This document shows positions 17,441-28,718 of a stretch of 64,000 nt of DNA, one piece after another; position 1 is the first letter of the stretch; every line of letters begins with the position of its first letter. A model generated the notes under the pieces. It had not been told where the DNA came from. It did no database searches and was given only the letters and a program-made list of their open reading frames with translations. A program made the translations under genes and the position numbers. Origin of the DNA: Oceanisphaera marina (GTDB lineage Bacteria > Pseudomonadota > Gammaproteobacteria > Enterobacterales > Aeromonadaceae); contig NZ_BMKE01000004.1 of NCBI RefSeq assembly GCF_014643915.1, forward strand, positions 1 through 64,000, given 5' to 3'.

Positions 17441-18379
17441 ATGGAAACCCGAGCTCATCATGTATTGATTGGTATTTTTACCCTGGCGGTGGCCGCCGGT
17501 ATTTTACTGTTTAGCTTGTGGTTGGTTAAAGCCGGCAGCCAGCAGGATTCGCGTTTATATGACATCGTCTTTCGCGAGGCAGTCAGCGGCTTGAGTGTAG
17601 GCAGTGCCGTTGAATACAGTGGTATTCGTGTAGGGGAAGTCGAGCAGTTATCGCTGGATCCGGACGATCCGCGTCAGGTGTGGGCGCGAGTGAGAATTGC
17701 TCGGCAAACACCGGTTAAAACCGACACCCGAGCTCGCCTGGCGCTGGCCAATATAACCGGCGCCGCCAATATTCAGCTCAGCGATGGCTCCCCCGACAGC
17801 CCGCGGCTGCAAGCCGAAGATGACGCCATCCCCGTGATCGTGGCGGACCCCTCGCCAATCGCGCAACTGCGCTTGAACAGCGAGGAGTTATTGAGTGGCT
17901 TCAAGTCGCTGATCGAAAATGCCAATGCGTTATTTTCCAAAGAGAACGGTGAACATTTCAGCCAGACACTGGCCAACCTCAATGCCACGACCGGCGTGAT
18001 AGCCGAGCAGAAAACCGACTTGCGTCAAGGCATACAGGATTTGGTGCAGGCCAGCCAGCAAATGAAAGTCACCATGGATCACGCGGCAACGCTGCTGGGC
18101 AAGCTGGAAGGGCAGTTCAATGATAACGGCGAGCGATTATGGCGCAATGCCGATCAGGCGGCGGCATCGCTGGCGCGCAGTTCGGCACAGATTGAGCGGC
18201 TATTAACCCATAATCAGCAGGCACTCCATTCGGGGTTGCAAGGTATGGGCGAGCTGGAACCGACGTTGCGCGAGTTGCGCAGCACGCTGGAAACCCTGGG
18301 GGAGGTATCACGCAAGCTTGAGCAAGACCCGAGTGATTTCTTGCTGGGTGGCGAACGCATCAAGGAGTTTCAGCCATGA
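17441..18379 (+). CDS. MlaD-family MCE-domain protein
   Basis: This 312-residue protein has an N-terminal membrane anchor (about 8-30) followed by one MCE domain (LYDIVFREAVSGLSVGSAVEYSGIRVGEVEQLSLDPDDP, to about 125). A long alpha-helical tail (about 145-300), rich in Gln, Leu and Ala, probably forms a coiled coil. It is twice as long as MlaD at 57178 (157 residues); such tails can form a needle or tunnel spanning the periplasm. It starts three bases after the ATPase stop and overlaps the next gene by four bases. Its likely role is as the periplasmic substrate channel of this transporter. Direction and lipid are unknown. Confidence 0.87.
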   Translation: METRAHHVLIGIFTLAVAAGILLFSLWLVKAGSQQDSRLYDIVFREAVSGLSVGSAVEYSGIRVGEVEQLSLDPDDPRQVWARVRIARQTPVKTDTRARLALANITGAANIQLSDGSPDSPRLQAEDDAIPVIVADPSPIAQLRLNSEELLSGFKSLIENANALFSKENGEHFSQTLANLNATTGVIAEQKTDLRQGIQDLVQASQQMKVTMDHAATLLGKLEGQFNDNGERLWRNADQAAASLARSSAQIERLLTHNQQALHSGLQGMGELEPTLRELRSTLETLGEVSRKLEQDPSDFLLGGERIKEFQP

Positions 18380-19023
18380 TCATGACGCAAAGACTTGCCT
18401 GCTTTAAACTGGCTAAAAATATGCTGTGGCTGCTGCTGCCGGTGATACTGGGCGCCTGTAGCCTGCTGCCCGAATCGTCACCGGTGACCTTTTATCGTCT
18501 GCCCCCGCCACAGCTGGCCACCCCCCAGAAGCCGGTTGTGCAACGGGCGGTTACGCTACGGGTCAATCGGCCCGAAACCAGCGGTTTGCTGTCGGGTAAT
18601 CGCATTGCCGTGATCCCGCAACATAATCAGCTAAGCGCCTATCAAGGGGCGCGCTGGGCGGCCAGCGTGCCGGTGCTGTTTCGCGATCAGTTAATTGAGA
18701 CTTGGCAACAGCCAGGCGGTATTCAACATATTATTAGCGACAGTGAGGCATTGCAGGCCGAGATTGAGTTAAGAGGCACTCTGCGCGCTTTTCATACCGA
18801 ATATCGCCAGGGCAAGCCGGTCGTGGTGATCCATTTTGATGCGCAGCTGGTTGATCCAGGAGACCGGCGCCTTGTCGCCAGCCGACGTTTTGCCACCGTA
18901 GCAGCGCCGGTAACCGCCGAAGTTCCCGACGTAGTGACGGCGTTTGGTGTGGCTCAGGCGCAGTTGAGCAGTGAAATACTGGATTGGATATTGATGACCA
19001 TGGAGAGCAGGGAGCGGCGTTAA
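18376..19023 (+). CDS. ABC-type transport auxiliary lipoprotein (PqiC-like)
   Basis: The 215-residue protein carries a lipoprotein signal peptide, LLLPVILGAC, with the lipidated cysteine at 28. The mature part starts SLLPESSPVTFYRLPPP and fits the ABC transport auxiliary family that includes PqiC, an outer-membrane partner of MCE systems. It shares an ATGA overlap with the MCE gene. Together with the three upstream genes it forms a complete envelope-spanning set: permease, ATPase, MCE protein and outer-membrane lipoprotein. The canonical Mla operon later in the window has MlaC in place of such a lipoprotein. Confidence 0.82.
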   Translation: MIMTQRLACFKLAKNMLWLLLPVILGACSLLPESSPVTFYRLPPPQLATPQKPVVQRAVTLRVNRPETSGLLSGNRIAVIPQHNQLSAYQGARWAASVPVLFRDQLIETWQQPGGIQHIISDSEALQAEIELRGTLRAFHTEYRQGKPVVVIHFDAQLVDPGDRRLVASRRFATVAAPVTAEVPDVVTAFGVAQAQLSSEILDWILMTMESRERR

Positions 19024-20730
19024 ATGAGCCAGCCCAAAAGAAGGCTACGCCAGTTGTTTACCGGTCCGTCTAGGAGCCTGCTGCCTCTGGTGATGATGGG
19101 TTGCGTCATTGGCGTGGTCGCGGGCCTGGTGATGGCCAGTTTTATTGCTTTGTTGAACCTGGTGCTGGGATGGTTGAATGGCGCCACGCTGGAAGACTTT
19201 GAGTCGCTGTCGTGGGGCTGGCGCCTGGGCTTGCCTGTGCTGGGCAGTGTGTTGCTGATTCTGCTGTATCGTATTACGCCGACCTCGGCCCAAACGGTGG
19301 GGCTGGCTTATGTATTGGAGCGTTTGCAGTTTGGTCGCGGCCGCTTGCCACTGGCCAATACCCTGTTTCAGTTTGCGGCGGCGCTGATTTCACTTGCCTC
19401 CGGGCATAGCGTGGGGCGAGAAGGGCCGGCCATACAGATGGGCGCCGGGGTGGCCAGCCTGCTGGGCCAGTACACCCACAGGCCGCCCAGCCAGCTGCGT
19501 TTGTTGATAGGCTGTGGTACGGCAGCCGCTATTTCTGCAGCCTTTAATACCCCGCTGGCAGGTGTGTTGTTTGCCATGGAAGTGGTGCTGATGGAATACA
19601 GCATCCTGGGATTCGCGCCCATTATTGCCTCGGCCATTACCGCTTCTGCTTTTACTAGCTCACTGGTGGGCACGCACTCGATATTAACGCCCACTCGCTT
19701 GTCATTGGCTCATTATGGCGATATTCCCAGTTTGCTGTTAACGGGTATCTTGCTGGGACTGGTGGCGGTGCTGTTTCACACCCTGGTACGGCTGTTTTTG
19801 CGCCTGCCACTTGAATCCAGAGCCGCCCGATTACTGCTGGCCGGAGTGATCACCGGCTGCCTGGCCTTGCTGGTTCCTCAAATTCTGGGATCAGGCTACG
19901 ATACGATCAATGCCACTCTGAGTGCTCAGCTTCCCTGGCTATTGTTACTGTTGATTTTGGCGGCCAAACTGATTGCCACCGCCGCCGCCATCGGGCTGGG
20001 AGTGCCGGGTGGGCAAATCGCCCCCATGCTGATGTTGGGCGTGTGTGCCGGTGGCATGGTCGGTGCCTGGGTGCCGGGCGGATCTGAGCCGGGTTTATAT
20101 GCGTTGCTGGGCATGGCCGCCATGATGGGCGCCATGCTGCATGCCCCATTGGCGGCGATTGCCACTGTATTGGAGTTGTCACTGAGTGCCGAGGCAATGT
20201 TTCCGGCCATGACGGTGGTGCTCACCGCAAACCTGGTATGCCAGCATGGCTTTCGCCAGCCTTCCTTGCTTTTGACCTTGCTTAAGCAGCAGGGGCGCCT
20301 GTTGCAAACGCACCCCTTGCGCGCCGCGCTGGCGCAGCGTTATTTGTCCGAGCTGGCCAGTTTTCGGTTTGTGGAAATCGACCTGACGGCGGATCATAAC
20401 TTGGCGGCGATTCTGGCGCAGCCATTACCCTGGTTGGTGATCCGGCAGGCAGAACAATGTTATTTGCTGAAACGCGACGTGCTTGAACAGGCCTATCAAC
20501 AGCAGGATCCTGAGCAAGCCGTTACCCTGGCGGAGCTGCTGGCGCCCTTGCTGAATGCCAACCGACAATTACAGGAGCTCACCGAAGACACCTCTTTGCT
20601 GGCCGGCTTCAAGATTTTACAAAAGGAAGATATTCGCGGTTTTTTAATCCCGGTTGGCCGTCAGGGCATGGGGTTGGTTACCCGCAGGAGGCTGGCAAAA
20701 ATGCTTACCTCGGATGAGTCTATGTATTGA
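19024..20730 (+). CDS. ClC-type chloride channel/antiporter
   Basis: The 568-residue membrane protein belongs to the ClC family. GREGPAIQMGAG (near residue 133-144) carries the gating glutamate, and GVPGGQIAPMLMLG is the later selectivity-filter segment. About the last 130 residues are soluble and may hold CBS-like folds, though I cannot assign them firmly. The ATG directly follows the lipoprotein stop with no gap, so it belongs to the same transcript as the Mla-like genes. ClcB-like exchangers support acid resistance or ion balance. Why it sits with a lipid transporter is unclear. Confidence 0.87.
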   Translation: MSQPKRRLRQLFTGPSRSLLPLVMMGCVIGVVAGLVMASFIALLNLVLGWLNGATLEDFESLSWGWRLGLPVLGSVLLILLYRITPTSAQTVGLAYVLERLQFGRGRLPLANTLFQFAAALISLASGHSVGREGPAIQMGAGVASLLGQYTHRPPSQLRLLIGCGTAAAISAAFNTPLAGVLFAMEVVLMEYSILGFAPIIASAITASAFTSSLVGTHSILTPTRLSLAHYGDIPSLLLTGILLGLVAVLFHTLVRLFLRLPLESRAARLLLAGVITGCLALLVPQILGSGYDTINATLSAQLPWLLLLLILAAKLIATAAAIGLGVPGGQIAPMLMLGVCAGGMVGAWVPGGSEPGLYALLGMAAMMGAMLHAPLAAIATVLELSLSAEAMFPAMTVVLTANLVCQHGFRQPSLLLTLLKQQGRLLQTHPLRAALAQRYLSELASFRFVEIDLTADHNLAAILAQPLPWLVIRQAEQCYLLKRDVLEQAYQQQDPEQAVTLAELLAPLLNANRQLQELTEDTSLLAGFKILQKEDIRGFLIPVGRQGMGLVTRRRLAKMLTSDESMY

Positions 20731-20762
20731 AGAACAGCGCCGAGCGTCCAGCACCGAGCTAA

Positions 20763-20788
20763 AAAACCGAACCAGCGGGTTCGGTTTT
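20763..20788. terminator. Bidirectional terminator after ClC gene
   Basis: AAAACCGAACC / GGGTTCGGTTTT stem with an AGC loop. A and T tracts on both sides serve the ClC gene and the convergent peptidase gene. Confidence 0.88.
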
Positions 20789-20810
20789 GTTGTTTATAGG
20801 GGGGAGTGCG

Positions 20811-21764
20811 TTAGCCAGGCGCTTGCGCCGTTATTTGGGTTAACGCCTGTTTGGCGTGTTGTTGCCATTTTCCGGGCAGGGCGGCGGCGTGGCGCAGGCT
20901 GGTTTTTGCTTTTGCGGTCTGCCCCAGGCCTTGCTGGGTCAAGCCTAAATTAAGCCAGGCGGCGGCCAGTGTCGGGTCCTGCTCGGTGGCTTGCTTAAAG
21001 GCCTCGGCGGCGGCTTCGGGAGCGCCGTCGGCATGGCGGGCATTCCCCAGCGCAAACCAGCCCAGGGCATGTTCCGGCCAGCGGTTAACCACGGCTTGCC
21101 AGGCAGGGATGGCGGCACCGGCACCCGCCGTTGCTTCAAAGGCGGCGATGCTGTCGGTGGCGACCTGTGGCGAAACCGTGTGTGGTAACTGACCTGCCGG
21201 TAATGCCACCATGGCCCAGCGATCGCTGCGTGCCCAGGTGGCGTCGAAACGGCTCATGTCGGTCACCTGCCGGGATTGTTCACCACTGTGCAGTAGCAGC
21301 TGCTCTCTGGAGTGGTCGTAGCCGATCACGACCGCATAATGCCACATCGGCATTATGGGCAGTGCCAGATTTTGCAATACCACCACCGGATGCCCCGCAC
21401 CCACTTCCGTTAACAGGGCCTCAAAACCGCCGGTTACCGGGTAGCTGATGCGTTGATGGCGGCGAACGGTAGCCAGCATTTCGGGTTGCACGCTGCCTTC
21501 TCGACCAGGCAGAAACACCTGCGGGATCAGCTGATCAACGCTCACGTCTTTGCCACTGGCGCCCAGCGCCATGGCCAATGCGGCAGGGCCGCACTGGTAG
21601 TCCCGCTGACTGTGAAACGGCACACCGGTCACATAAGACTGGGTGGGTAGTTGCGCCAGGGTGCTGGCAGATAGCTGAGGCTGGGCAGCGCAGCCGCCAA
21701 GCAGCAGGCCGAATAGTAAAACGCCCGCCAGGCGGACGTTTTTTAAAGATATTGAGCGGTTCAT
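20811..21764 (-). CDS. PA2778-family cysteine peptidase lipoprotein with TPR repeats
   Basis: The 317-residue product starts with a lipoprotein signal, LLFGLLLGGC, with the lipidated cysteine at 25. A C39-like papain-fold peptidase domain follows, with catalytic Cys58 in QRDYQCGPAALAMALG and His142 in MWHYAVVIGYD. The C-terminal third (about 215-310) contains tetratricopeptide-like helices (GWFALGNARHADG..., AAWLNLGLTQQGLGQTAKA). It resembles Pseudomonas PA2778. The start codon overlaps the stop of the upstream PA2779-like gene by one base (TAATG), so the two are translationally coupled. Substrate and role are not known to me. Confidence 0.82.
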   Translation of the reverse strand: MNRSISLKNVRLAGVLLFGLLLGGCAAQPQLSASTLAQLPTQSYVTGVPFHSQRDYQCGPAALAMALGASGKDVSVDQLIPQVFLPGREGSVQPEMLATVRRHQRISYPVTGGFEALLTEVGAGHPVVVLQNLALPIMPMWHYAVVIGYDHSREQLLLHSGEQSRQVTDMSRFDATWARSDRWAMVALPAGQLPHTVSPQVATDSIAAFEATAGAGAAIPAWQAVVNRWPEHALGWFALGNARHADGAPEAAAEAFKQATEQDPTLAAAWLNLGLTQQGLGQTAKAKTSLRHAAALPGKWQQHAKQALTQITAQAPG

Positions 21765-22156
21765 TAACGAGTGAACGGAAAGACGTTGGTCAAGCCCAGC
21801 AAGTCGGTCACCAGCAGCACGATAAAGACGGTGAGCAAGGCACCAATCACGGCATTGGCACCGGCGGGCATATTATCCAGCTGGTCGGCCATTTGCAGTA
21901 CTTCCTGATCCGACAGCGCGGCTACCCGGGCTTCCACTTCGTTCAATTCCACACCATAATTGACCAGCTGCTCGCGCACGTCGCTTCTAGCCAATAAATC
22001 ATTGATGCGTTCACGCTCTGCACTGACCTGCACGGCATCCAGTGCACTCTGGGTAGATACCAGCTGGCTGGGCTGTGCCTGTACGGCCATCGGCATGGTG
22101 CCCATCATTAAAGACAGAATCAGTAATGGATTAAGAATTTGAAATAATTTTTTCAT
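21764..22156 (-). CDS. PA2779-family small membrane protein
   Basis: The 130-residue protein has a signal peptide (about 1-28, ending MAVQA), a short helical soluble part with ERERINDLLARSDVREQLVNYGVELNEVEARVAALSDQEV, and one C-terminal membrane segment (GALLTVFIVLLVTDLLGLTNVFPF). This layout matches the PA2779 family, which is coupled to PA2778-type peptidases. AGGAG lies ten bases before the ATG. It may be a membrane partner, regulator or substrate of the peptidase; that is inference from the coupling only. Confidence 0.8.
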   Translation of the reverse strand: MKKLFQILNPLLILSLMMGTMPMAVQAQPSQLVSTQSALDAVQVSAERERINDLLARSDVREQLVNYGVELNEVEARVAALSDQEVLQMADQLDNMPAGANAVIGALLTVFIVLLVTDLLGLTNVFPFTR

Positions 22157-22566
22157 GGTGATTATGCTCCTGAAAAAGTGAACCCCGATAGCGGGTAATG
22201 ACTGCAGGCGTTCTGCCCAACTGCAGTATGACTCTCATCTTCGTTTGATTTATTAATATTAAGCGTAGCGAATCTCCATTTAAATGAGGATGATAGCAAG
22301 CATCTAGCTGTTTTGCTGGCGTCAGCTTTCGTCGACATCAGTGCCGGAATCGTTATTCATCAATGTCTTAGCCCCATTTGAATCATTTCTGGATTGCGAC
22401 AATTATCGACACTCACTCGCCCTGGCCCCTTGCCCAGCAATAGCAGAGTGGCCGCGAGCCTCTTTTTAGTTTTTAGCACAGCTTTTTACTTTTAGCTCTG
22501 CGTGACGGCTGTCTTTATACGTTAGTGACATGTTGAAAAAGGATCATCATTATCAAGGTATTGAGT
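22157..22566. other. Intergenic region between divergent PA2779-like and cyclotransferase genes
   Basis: About 400 bases with no credible gene. The region should hold the two divergent promoters. A dyad ACTGCAG / CTGCAGT with a 13-base spacer lies near 22201-22227. I see nothing else that I can name. Confidence 0.45.
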
Positions 22567-23337
22567 ATGGCCCAAGGTGCCGGGCTGCTGCTGTCCGTTT
22601 TGCTATGCAGTTTGCCAGTACACGCAACCCATCAGTCTGTAGAGCAGTTAACCGTCGAAGTCATCGAGCGGTTGCCTCACGATACCCGGGCGTTTACCCA
22701 GGGGTTGGTGTGGCACCAGGACATGCTTTATGAAAGCACTGGCCTGTATGGTGACAGCAGCCTGCGCAAGGTGAATCCGCTGACCGGCGAAGTGCTGGCC
22801 AAACTTGCGCTGGATCCTGCTTATTTTGGCGAAGGGCTGGCACTGGTGGGCCAGCAGCTTATTCAGCTGACCTGGCGTGAGGGGCTGGCGCTGGTATATA
22901 ACCGGGACGATTTAAGCTTGCAGCAGGCATTTCAATATGGCGGCGAAGGCTGGGGCCTGTGCTTTGATGGCCACGAGCTATGGATGAGTGATGGCTCCAG
23001 CCGTTTATACCGACGTAGCCCACACGACTTCGCCCTGCAAGGGCAGTTAGTGGTCACACTCAATGGCCAACCTCAACCTAAGCTGAACGATCTGGCCTGT
23101 GTGGGGGGGCACATTTATGCCAATATCTGGAAAGAGCCGCGGCTGGTGCGGATCAACAAAATCAGCGGCCGTATCGAGGCCGAGATAGATGCCAGCGCGC
23201 TGGTGGCAGAAAGCGGGAAGGGAAGAGATCCGGAGGCGGTACTGAACGGTATCGCCTATGATGAGCAGGCCGAGGTGTTTTACCTGACCGGCAAGCATTG
23301 GCCCACCCTGTTCAAGGTGAAATGGCAGAATAAATAG
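22567..23337 (+). CDS. Glutaminyl-peptide cyclotransferase (glutamine cyclotransferase)
   Basis: The 256-residue protein has an N-terminal signal peptide (about 1-20, ending PVHA) and a beta-propeller-type body. Segments such as RLPHDTRAFTQGLVWHQDMLYESTGLYGDSSLRKVN, LNDLACVGGHIYANIWKEPRLVRI and VLNGIAYDEQAEVFYLTGKHWPTLFKVKW match plant/bacterial glutamine cyclotransferases, which convert N-terminal glutamine to pyroglutamate. It likely acts in the periplasm. ATG 22567 is chosen, with AAGG about eight bases upstream; an in-frame TTG at 22561 is too close to that site. No partner gene is evident. Confidence 0.85.
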   Translation: MAQGAGLLLSVLLCSLPVHATHQSVEQLTVEVIERLPHDTRAFTQGLVWHQDMLYESTGLYGDSSLRKVNPLTGEVLAKLALDPAYFGEGLALVGQQLIQLTWREGLALVYNRDDLSLQQAFQYGGEGWGLCFDGHELWMSDGSSRLYRRSPHDFALQGQLVVTLNGQPQPKLNDLACVGGHIYANIWKEPRLVRINKISGRIEAEIDASALVAESGKGRDPEAVLNGIAYDEQAEVFYLTGKHWPTLFKVKWQNK

Positions 23338-23367
23338 CACCGAGCATCAAGCGCCCAGCTAAACACC

Positions 23368-23454
23368 TGCCGTCATCCTGATGGAAATCAGGGTCTGTTT
23401 TGAGTTTTTTAGTGGTTTGTAAAAAGATACCGGGGCAAGCCCGGTAAGACGGCA
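23368..23454. repeat. Palindromic intergenic element with terminal inverted repeats
   Basis: The outer arms TGCCGTC (23368-23374) and GACGGCA (23448-23454) are perfect inverted repeats. Between them lie two hairpins: CCTGAT-GGAA-ATCAGG (23377-23392) and TACCGGG-GCAAG-CCCGGTA (23428-23446). The cloverleaf-like layout resembles REP or miniature palindromic elements. It sits between convergent genes (cyclotransferase and uvrA) and may end transcription or protect 3' ends. Copy number elsewhere in the genome is unknown. Confidence 0.6.
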
Positions 23455-23472
23455 TGGGAATGGTGTCTGTCT

Positions 23473-26310
<2,838 letters not shown>

Positions 26311-26456
26311 CTGCAACATCACCTTGGTGTAAATTCGACCGGCTAGTATGGCACTGGATCATAAGCCCGCCAAGTTAGAATAAGGATTAATCTTGACTGC
26401 GTCCCCGTGCTAAACTAGCGCCTCTTTCCATCTTATGTGACTGCGCAAGAGGACTC

Positions 26457-27830
26457 ATGAGCGACGAGCACGGCTTCAGCCCCCGCGAACGACGGGCTTC
26501 CTTTACCCTGGCGAGCATCTTTGGCATGCGAATGCTCGGCTTGTTTATGATCATGCCGGTGTTCGCGTTATACGGTAAAGACCTTATTGGATTTTCGCCC
26601 TTGTGGGTGGGGATAGTGATCGGCATTTATGGCCTGACCCAGGCGGTACTGCAAATTCCGGCCGGTTGGCTGTCGGATCGCATCGGCCGCAAGCCGGTCA
26701 TTTATGGCGGCCTGACGTTATTTGCCCTCGGCTCTGTCGTGGCCGCCATGTCGGATTCGGTGTACGGCGTGGCCGTTGGCCGCGTGCTGCAAGGCTCGGG
26801 CGCCATTGCCGGTGCTATTCTTGCGTTGGCCGCAGACATTACCCGAGAAGAAAATCGCACCAAGGCCATGGCCATTATTGGTGTGTGTATCGGTATTTCG
26901 TTTGCCATTGCCATGGTGTTGGGCCCGGTATTGGCATCGCTGTTTGGGCTGTCGGGGGTATTTTGGACGACGGCGCTGCTGGCAGTAGTCGGTATTTTAA
27001 TGGTGCGCTTCCTGCTACCGGACTCGGTGCACCGTGGCCAGATCCGTGATGTCACAGCCGCCCCCGAGTTGTTTGGCCGGCTGTTAAAAGACAAGCAGTT
27101 ATTACGGCTCGACTTTGGCATCCTGTTACTCCATTTGACGCTGACCGCGGTGTTTGTGGCCTTTCCGCTGACTTTGCTCGATGCTGGTCTGGCGGCCGAG
27201 CATCACTGGTGGCTGTATCTGCCTGCTTTGTTACTGTCGTTTGTGCTGATAGTGCCATTCTTGATCCTGGGTGCACGGCGCAACATGAACAAGCAGCTGT
27301 TTCAGGCTTCTATTCTGGTGATGATGGTGGCGCTGATCCTGATGGCGGCAGGCAAGGGACATATTGCCGTGCTGGCGCTGGCCATGGTGCTGTATTTTAC
27401 CGCCTTCAACTTTATGGAAGCCTCGCTACCGGCGTTCTTGTCGATGTTGGCACCGGCGGGGGCCAAGGGCACGGCGATGGGCATTTATTCGACCAGTCAG
27501 TTTTTTGGTGCCTTTTTAGGGGGCGTGCTGGGCGGTTTGCTGTTTCAGCAGCTGGGCGGCTCAGGGGTGTTTTTGCTGGTCGCGGCCTGCATGGCAGTCT
27601 GGTTCTGGCTGGCAGCGGGTATGAGCAATGTCAGCAAGGTGCGGTCTCATATCTTGCCCATCGGTGTTAATATAGAAAATACAGAACGCCGAGAGCTTTT
27701 ACTGGCGCAACTGTTAGCGTTGCCCGGTGTGCATGAAGCCTTGATTATCCCGGAAGAGGGATCGGCCTACCTTAAGGTAGACGGCAATATTTTTGAATTG
27801 GATCGAGCGCAAAGCTTGATTAACCTGTAA
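26457..27830 (+). CDS. yajR: MFS transporter YajR
   Basis: The 457-residue protein is a 12-helix major facilitator. It matches E. coli YajR in the start ([21 protein letters not shown]), in the motif-A segment [16 protein letters not shown], in [17 protein letters not shown] and in [20 protein letters not shown]. After the last helix, residues about 390-457 form a soluble ferredoxin-like domain ([30 protein letters not shown]), the YAM domain diagnostic of YajR. The substrate is unknown; it is a presumed proton-driven exporter. It lies 14 bases upstream of ssb, so ssb is probably read from the same transcript. Confidence 0.9.
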   Translation: MSDEHGFSPRERRASFTLASIFGMRMLGLFMIMPVFALYGKDLIGFSPLWVGIVIGIYGLTQAVLQIPAGWLSDRIGRKPVIYGGLTLFALGSVVAAMSDSVYGVAVGRVLQGSGAIAGAILALAADITREENRTKAMAIIGVCIGISFAIAMVLGPVLASLFGLSGVFWTTALLAVVGILMVRFLLPDSVHRGQIRDVTAAPELFGRLLKDKQLLRLDFGILLLHLTLTAVFVAFPLTLLDAGLAAEHHWWLYLPALLLSFVLIVPFLILGARRNMNKQLFQASILVMMVALILMAAGKGHIAVLALAMVLYFTAFNFMEASLPAFLSMLAPAGAKGTAMGIYSTSQFFGAFLGGVLGGLLFQQLGGSGVFLLVAACMAVWFWLAAGMSNVSKVRSHILPIGVNIENTERRELLLAQLLALPGVHEALIIPEEGSAYLKVDGNIFELDRAQSLINL

Positions 27831-27844
27831 GTACGGAGCGAGTT

Positions 27845-28468
27845 ATGGCCAATAGAGGCATTAATAAAGTTATCCTGATCGGCCATCTGGGTCAGGATCC
27901 GGAAGTGCGTTACTTGCCTAATGGTAATGCGGTGGCAAATATTACCTTGGCCACCAGTGAAACCTGGCGCGACAAGCAATCCGGCGAGCAGAAAGAACGT
28001 ACCGAATGGCACCGGGTGGTGTTTTTCGGCAAGTTGGCCGAAATTGTCGGTGAATATCTGCGCAAGGGCTCTCAGGTGTACGTTGAGGGCCGTCTGCAAA
28101 CCCGTAAGTGGCAAGACCAGAGCGGCCAGGACAAGTACACCACCGAGGTTGTGGTCGATATGGGCGGCACCATGCAAATGCTGGGCGGTCGTCCACAGGG
28201 CGGTGGTCAGCAGCAGGGTGGCGGCCAGGGCAACTGGGGCCAGCAAGGCGGACAGCCACAAGGTGGTCAGCAATATGGTGGCCAGCAGCAGGGCGGTCAG
28301 GGCAACTGGGGTCAACAAGGCGGTCAACCACAAGGTGGCCCGCAATCTGCACCTCAGGGACAACCACAATATGGCCAGCAGAAACCTGCCGGGCCACAAA
28401 ATCAGCCCGCCCCGGCGCCCACCTACAATGAGCCGCCAATGGACTTCGACGACGACATTCCGTTCTAG
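27845..28468 (+). CDS. ssb: Single-stranded DNA-binding protein SSB
   Basis: The 207-residue protein has an N-terminal OB fold ([35 protein letters not shown], to about 110) and a conserved acidic tail, MDFDDDIPF, which recruits repair and replication partners. The linker (about 115-200) is very rich in Gly and Gln and contains an internal duplication of [14 protein letters not shown]. It protects single-stranded DNA in replication and repair. uvrA and ssb flank yajR, a common gammaproteobacterial order. The start has GGAGCG upstream. Confidence 0.97.
   Translation: MANRGINKVILIGHLGQDPEVRYLPNGNAVANITLATSETWRDKQSGEQKERTEWHRVVFFGKLAEIVGEYLRKGSQVYVEGRLQTRKWQDQSGQDKYTTEVVVDMGGTMQMLGGRPQGGGQQQGGGQGNWGQQGGQPQGGQQYGGQQQGGQGNWGQQGGQPQGGPQSAPQGQPQYGQQKPAGPQNQPAPAPTYNEPPMDFDDDIPF
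28209..28340 (+). repeat. Direct repeat in the ssb linker
   Basis: Two near-identical units, each coding about [18 protein letters not shown], start near 28209 and 28287. The DNA differs at several third positions, so the duplication is not recent. Linker length in SSB is known to vary. Confidence 0.6.
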
Positions 28469-28496
28469 GATTCATTTGAGTTTGTTCTGTGTGTTC

Positions 28497-28527
28497 AAGC
28501 CTCCGCGAAAGCGGGGGCTTTATTTTT
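28497..28527 (+). terminator. Rho-independent terminator after ssb
   Basis: AAGCCTCCGC / GCGGGGGCTT stem (one or two G-T pairs) with a GAAA loop, followed by TATTTTT. Confidence 0.85.
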
Positions 28528-28668
28528 AGTGAAAGCTGAGTCATTAATGCCAGAAAGTTTAAATAACAGAGCTATCTGGTGACTCTGTAACCATCGGCGA
28601 AGAGTCGATTTCAACGCCTGTTATCGCGTAGCGAAAACAATCAGCGGTCATGGTTTAAAGCAATAAAG

Positions 28669-28692
28669 AAGGCCAGCAATGATGCTGGCCTT
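28669..28692 (-). terminator. Rho-independent terminator of the dicarboxylate symporter gene
   Basis: AAGGCCAGCA / TGCTGGCCTT stem with a 4-base loop. On the minus strand it is followed by a T-rich stretch, and it lies 27 bases past the end of the symporter gene. Confidence 0.75.
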
Positions 28693-28718
28693 GAGCATTA
28701 AGAAAGTGAGCCAGGTTG

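Noticed and set aside
26311-26456. LexA (SOS) box between uvrA and yajR
   Set aside because: No CTG-N10-CAG dyad is present on either strand, although uvrA is SOS-controlled in E. coli.
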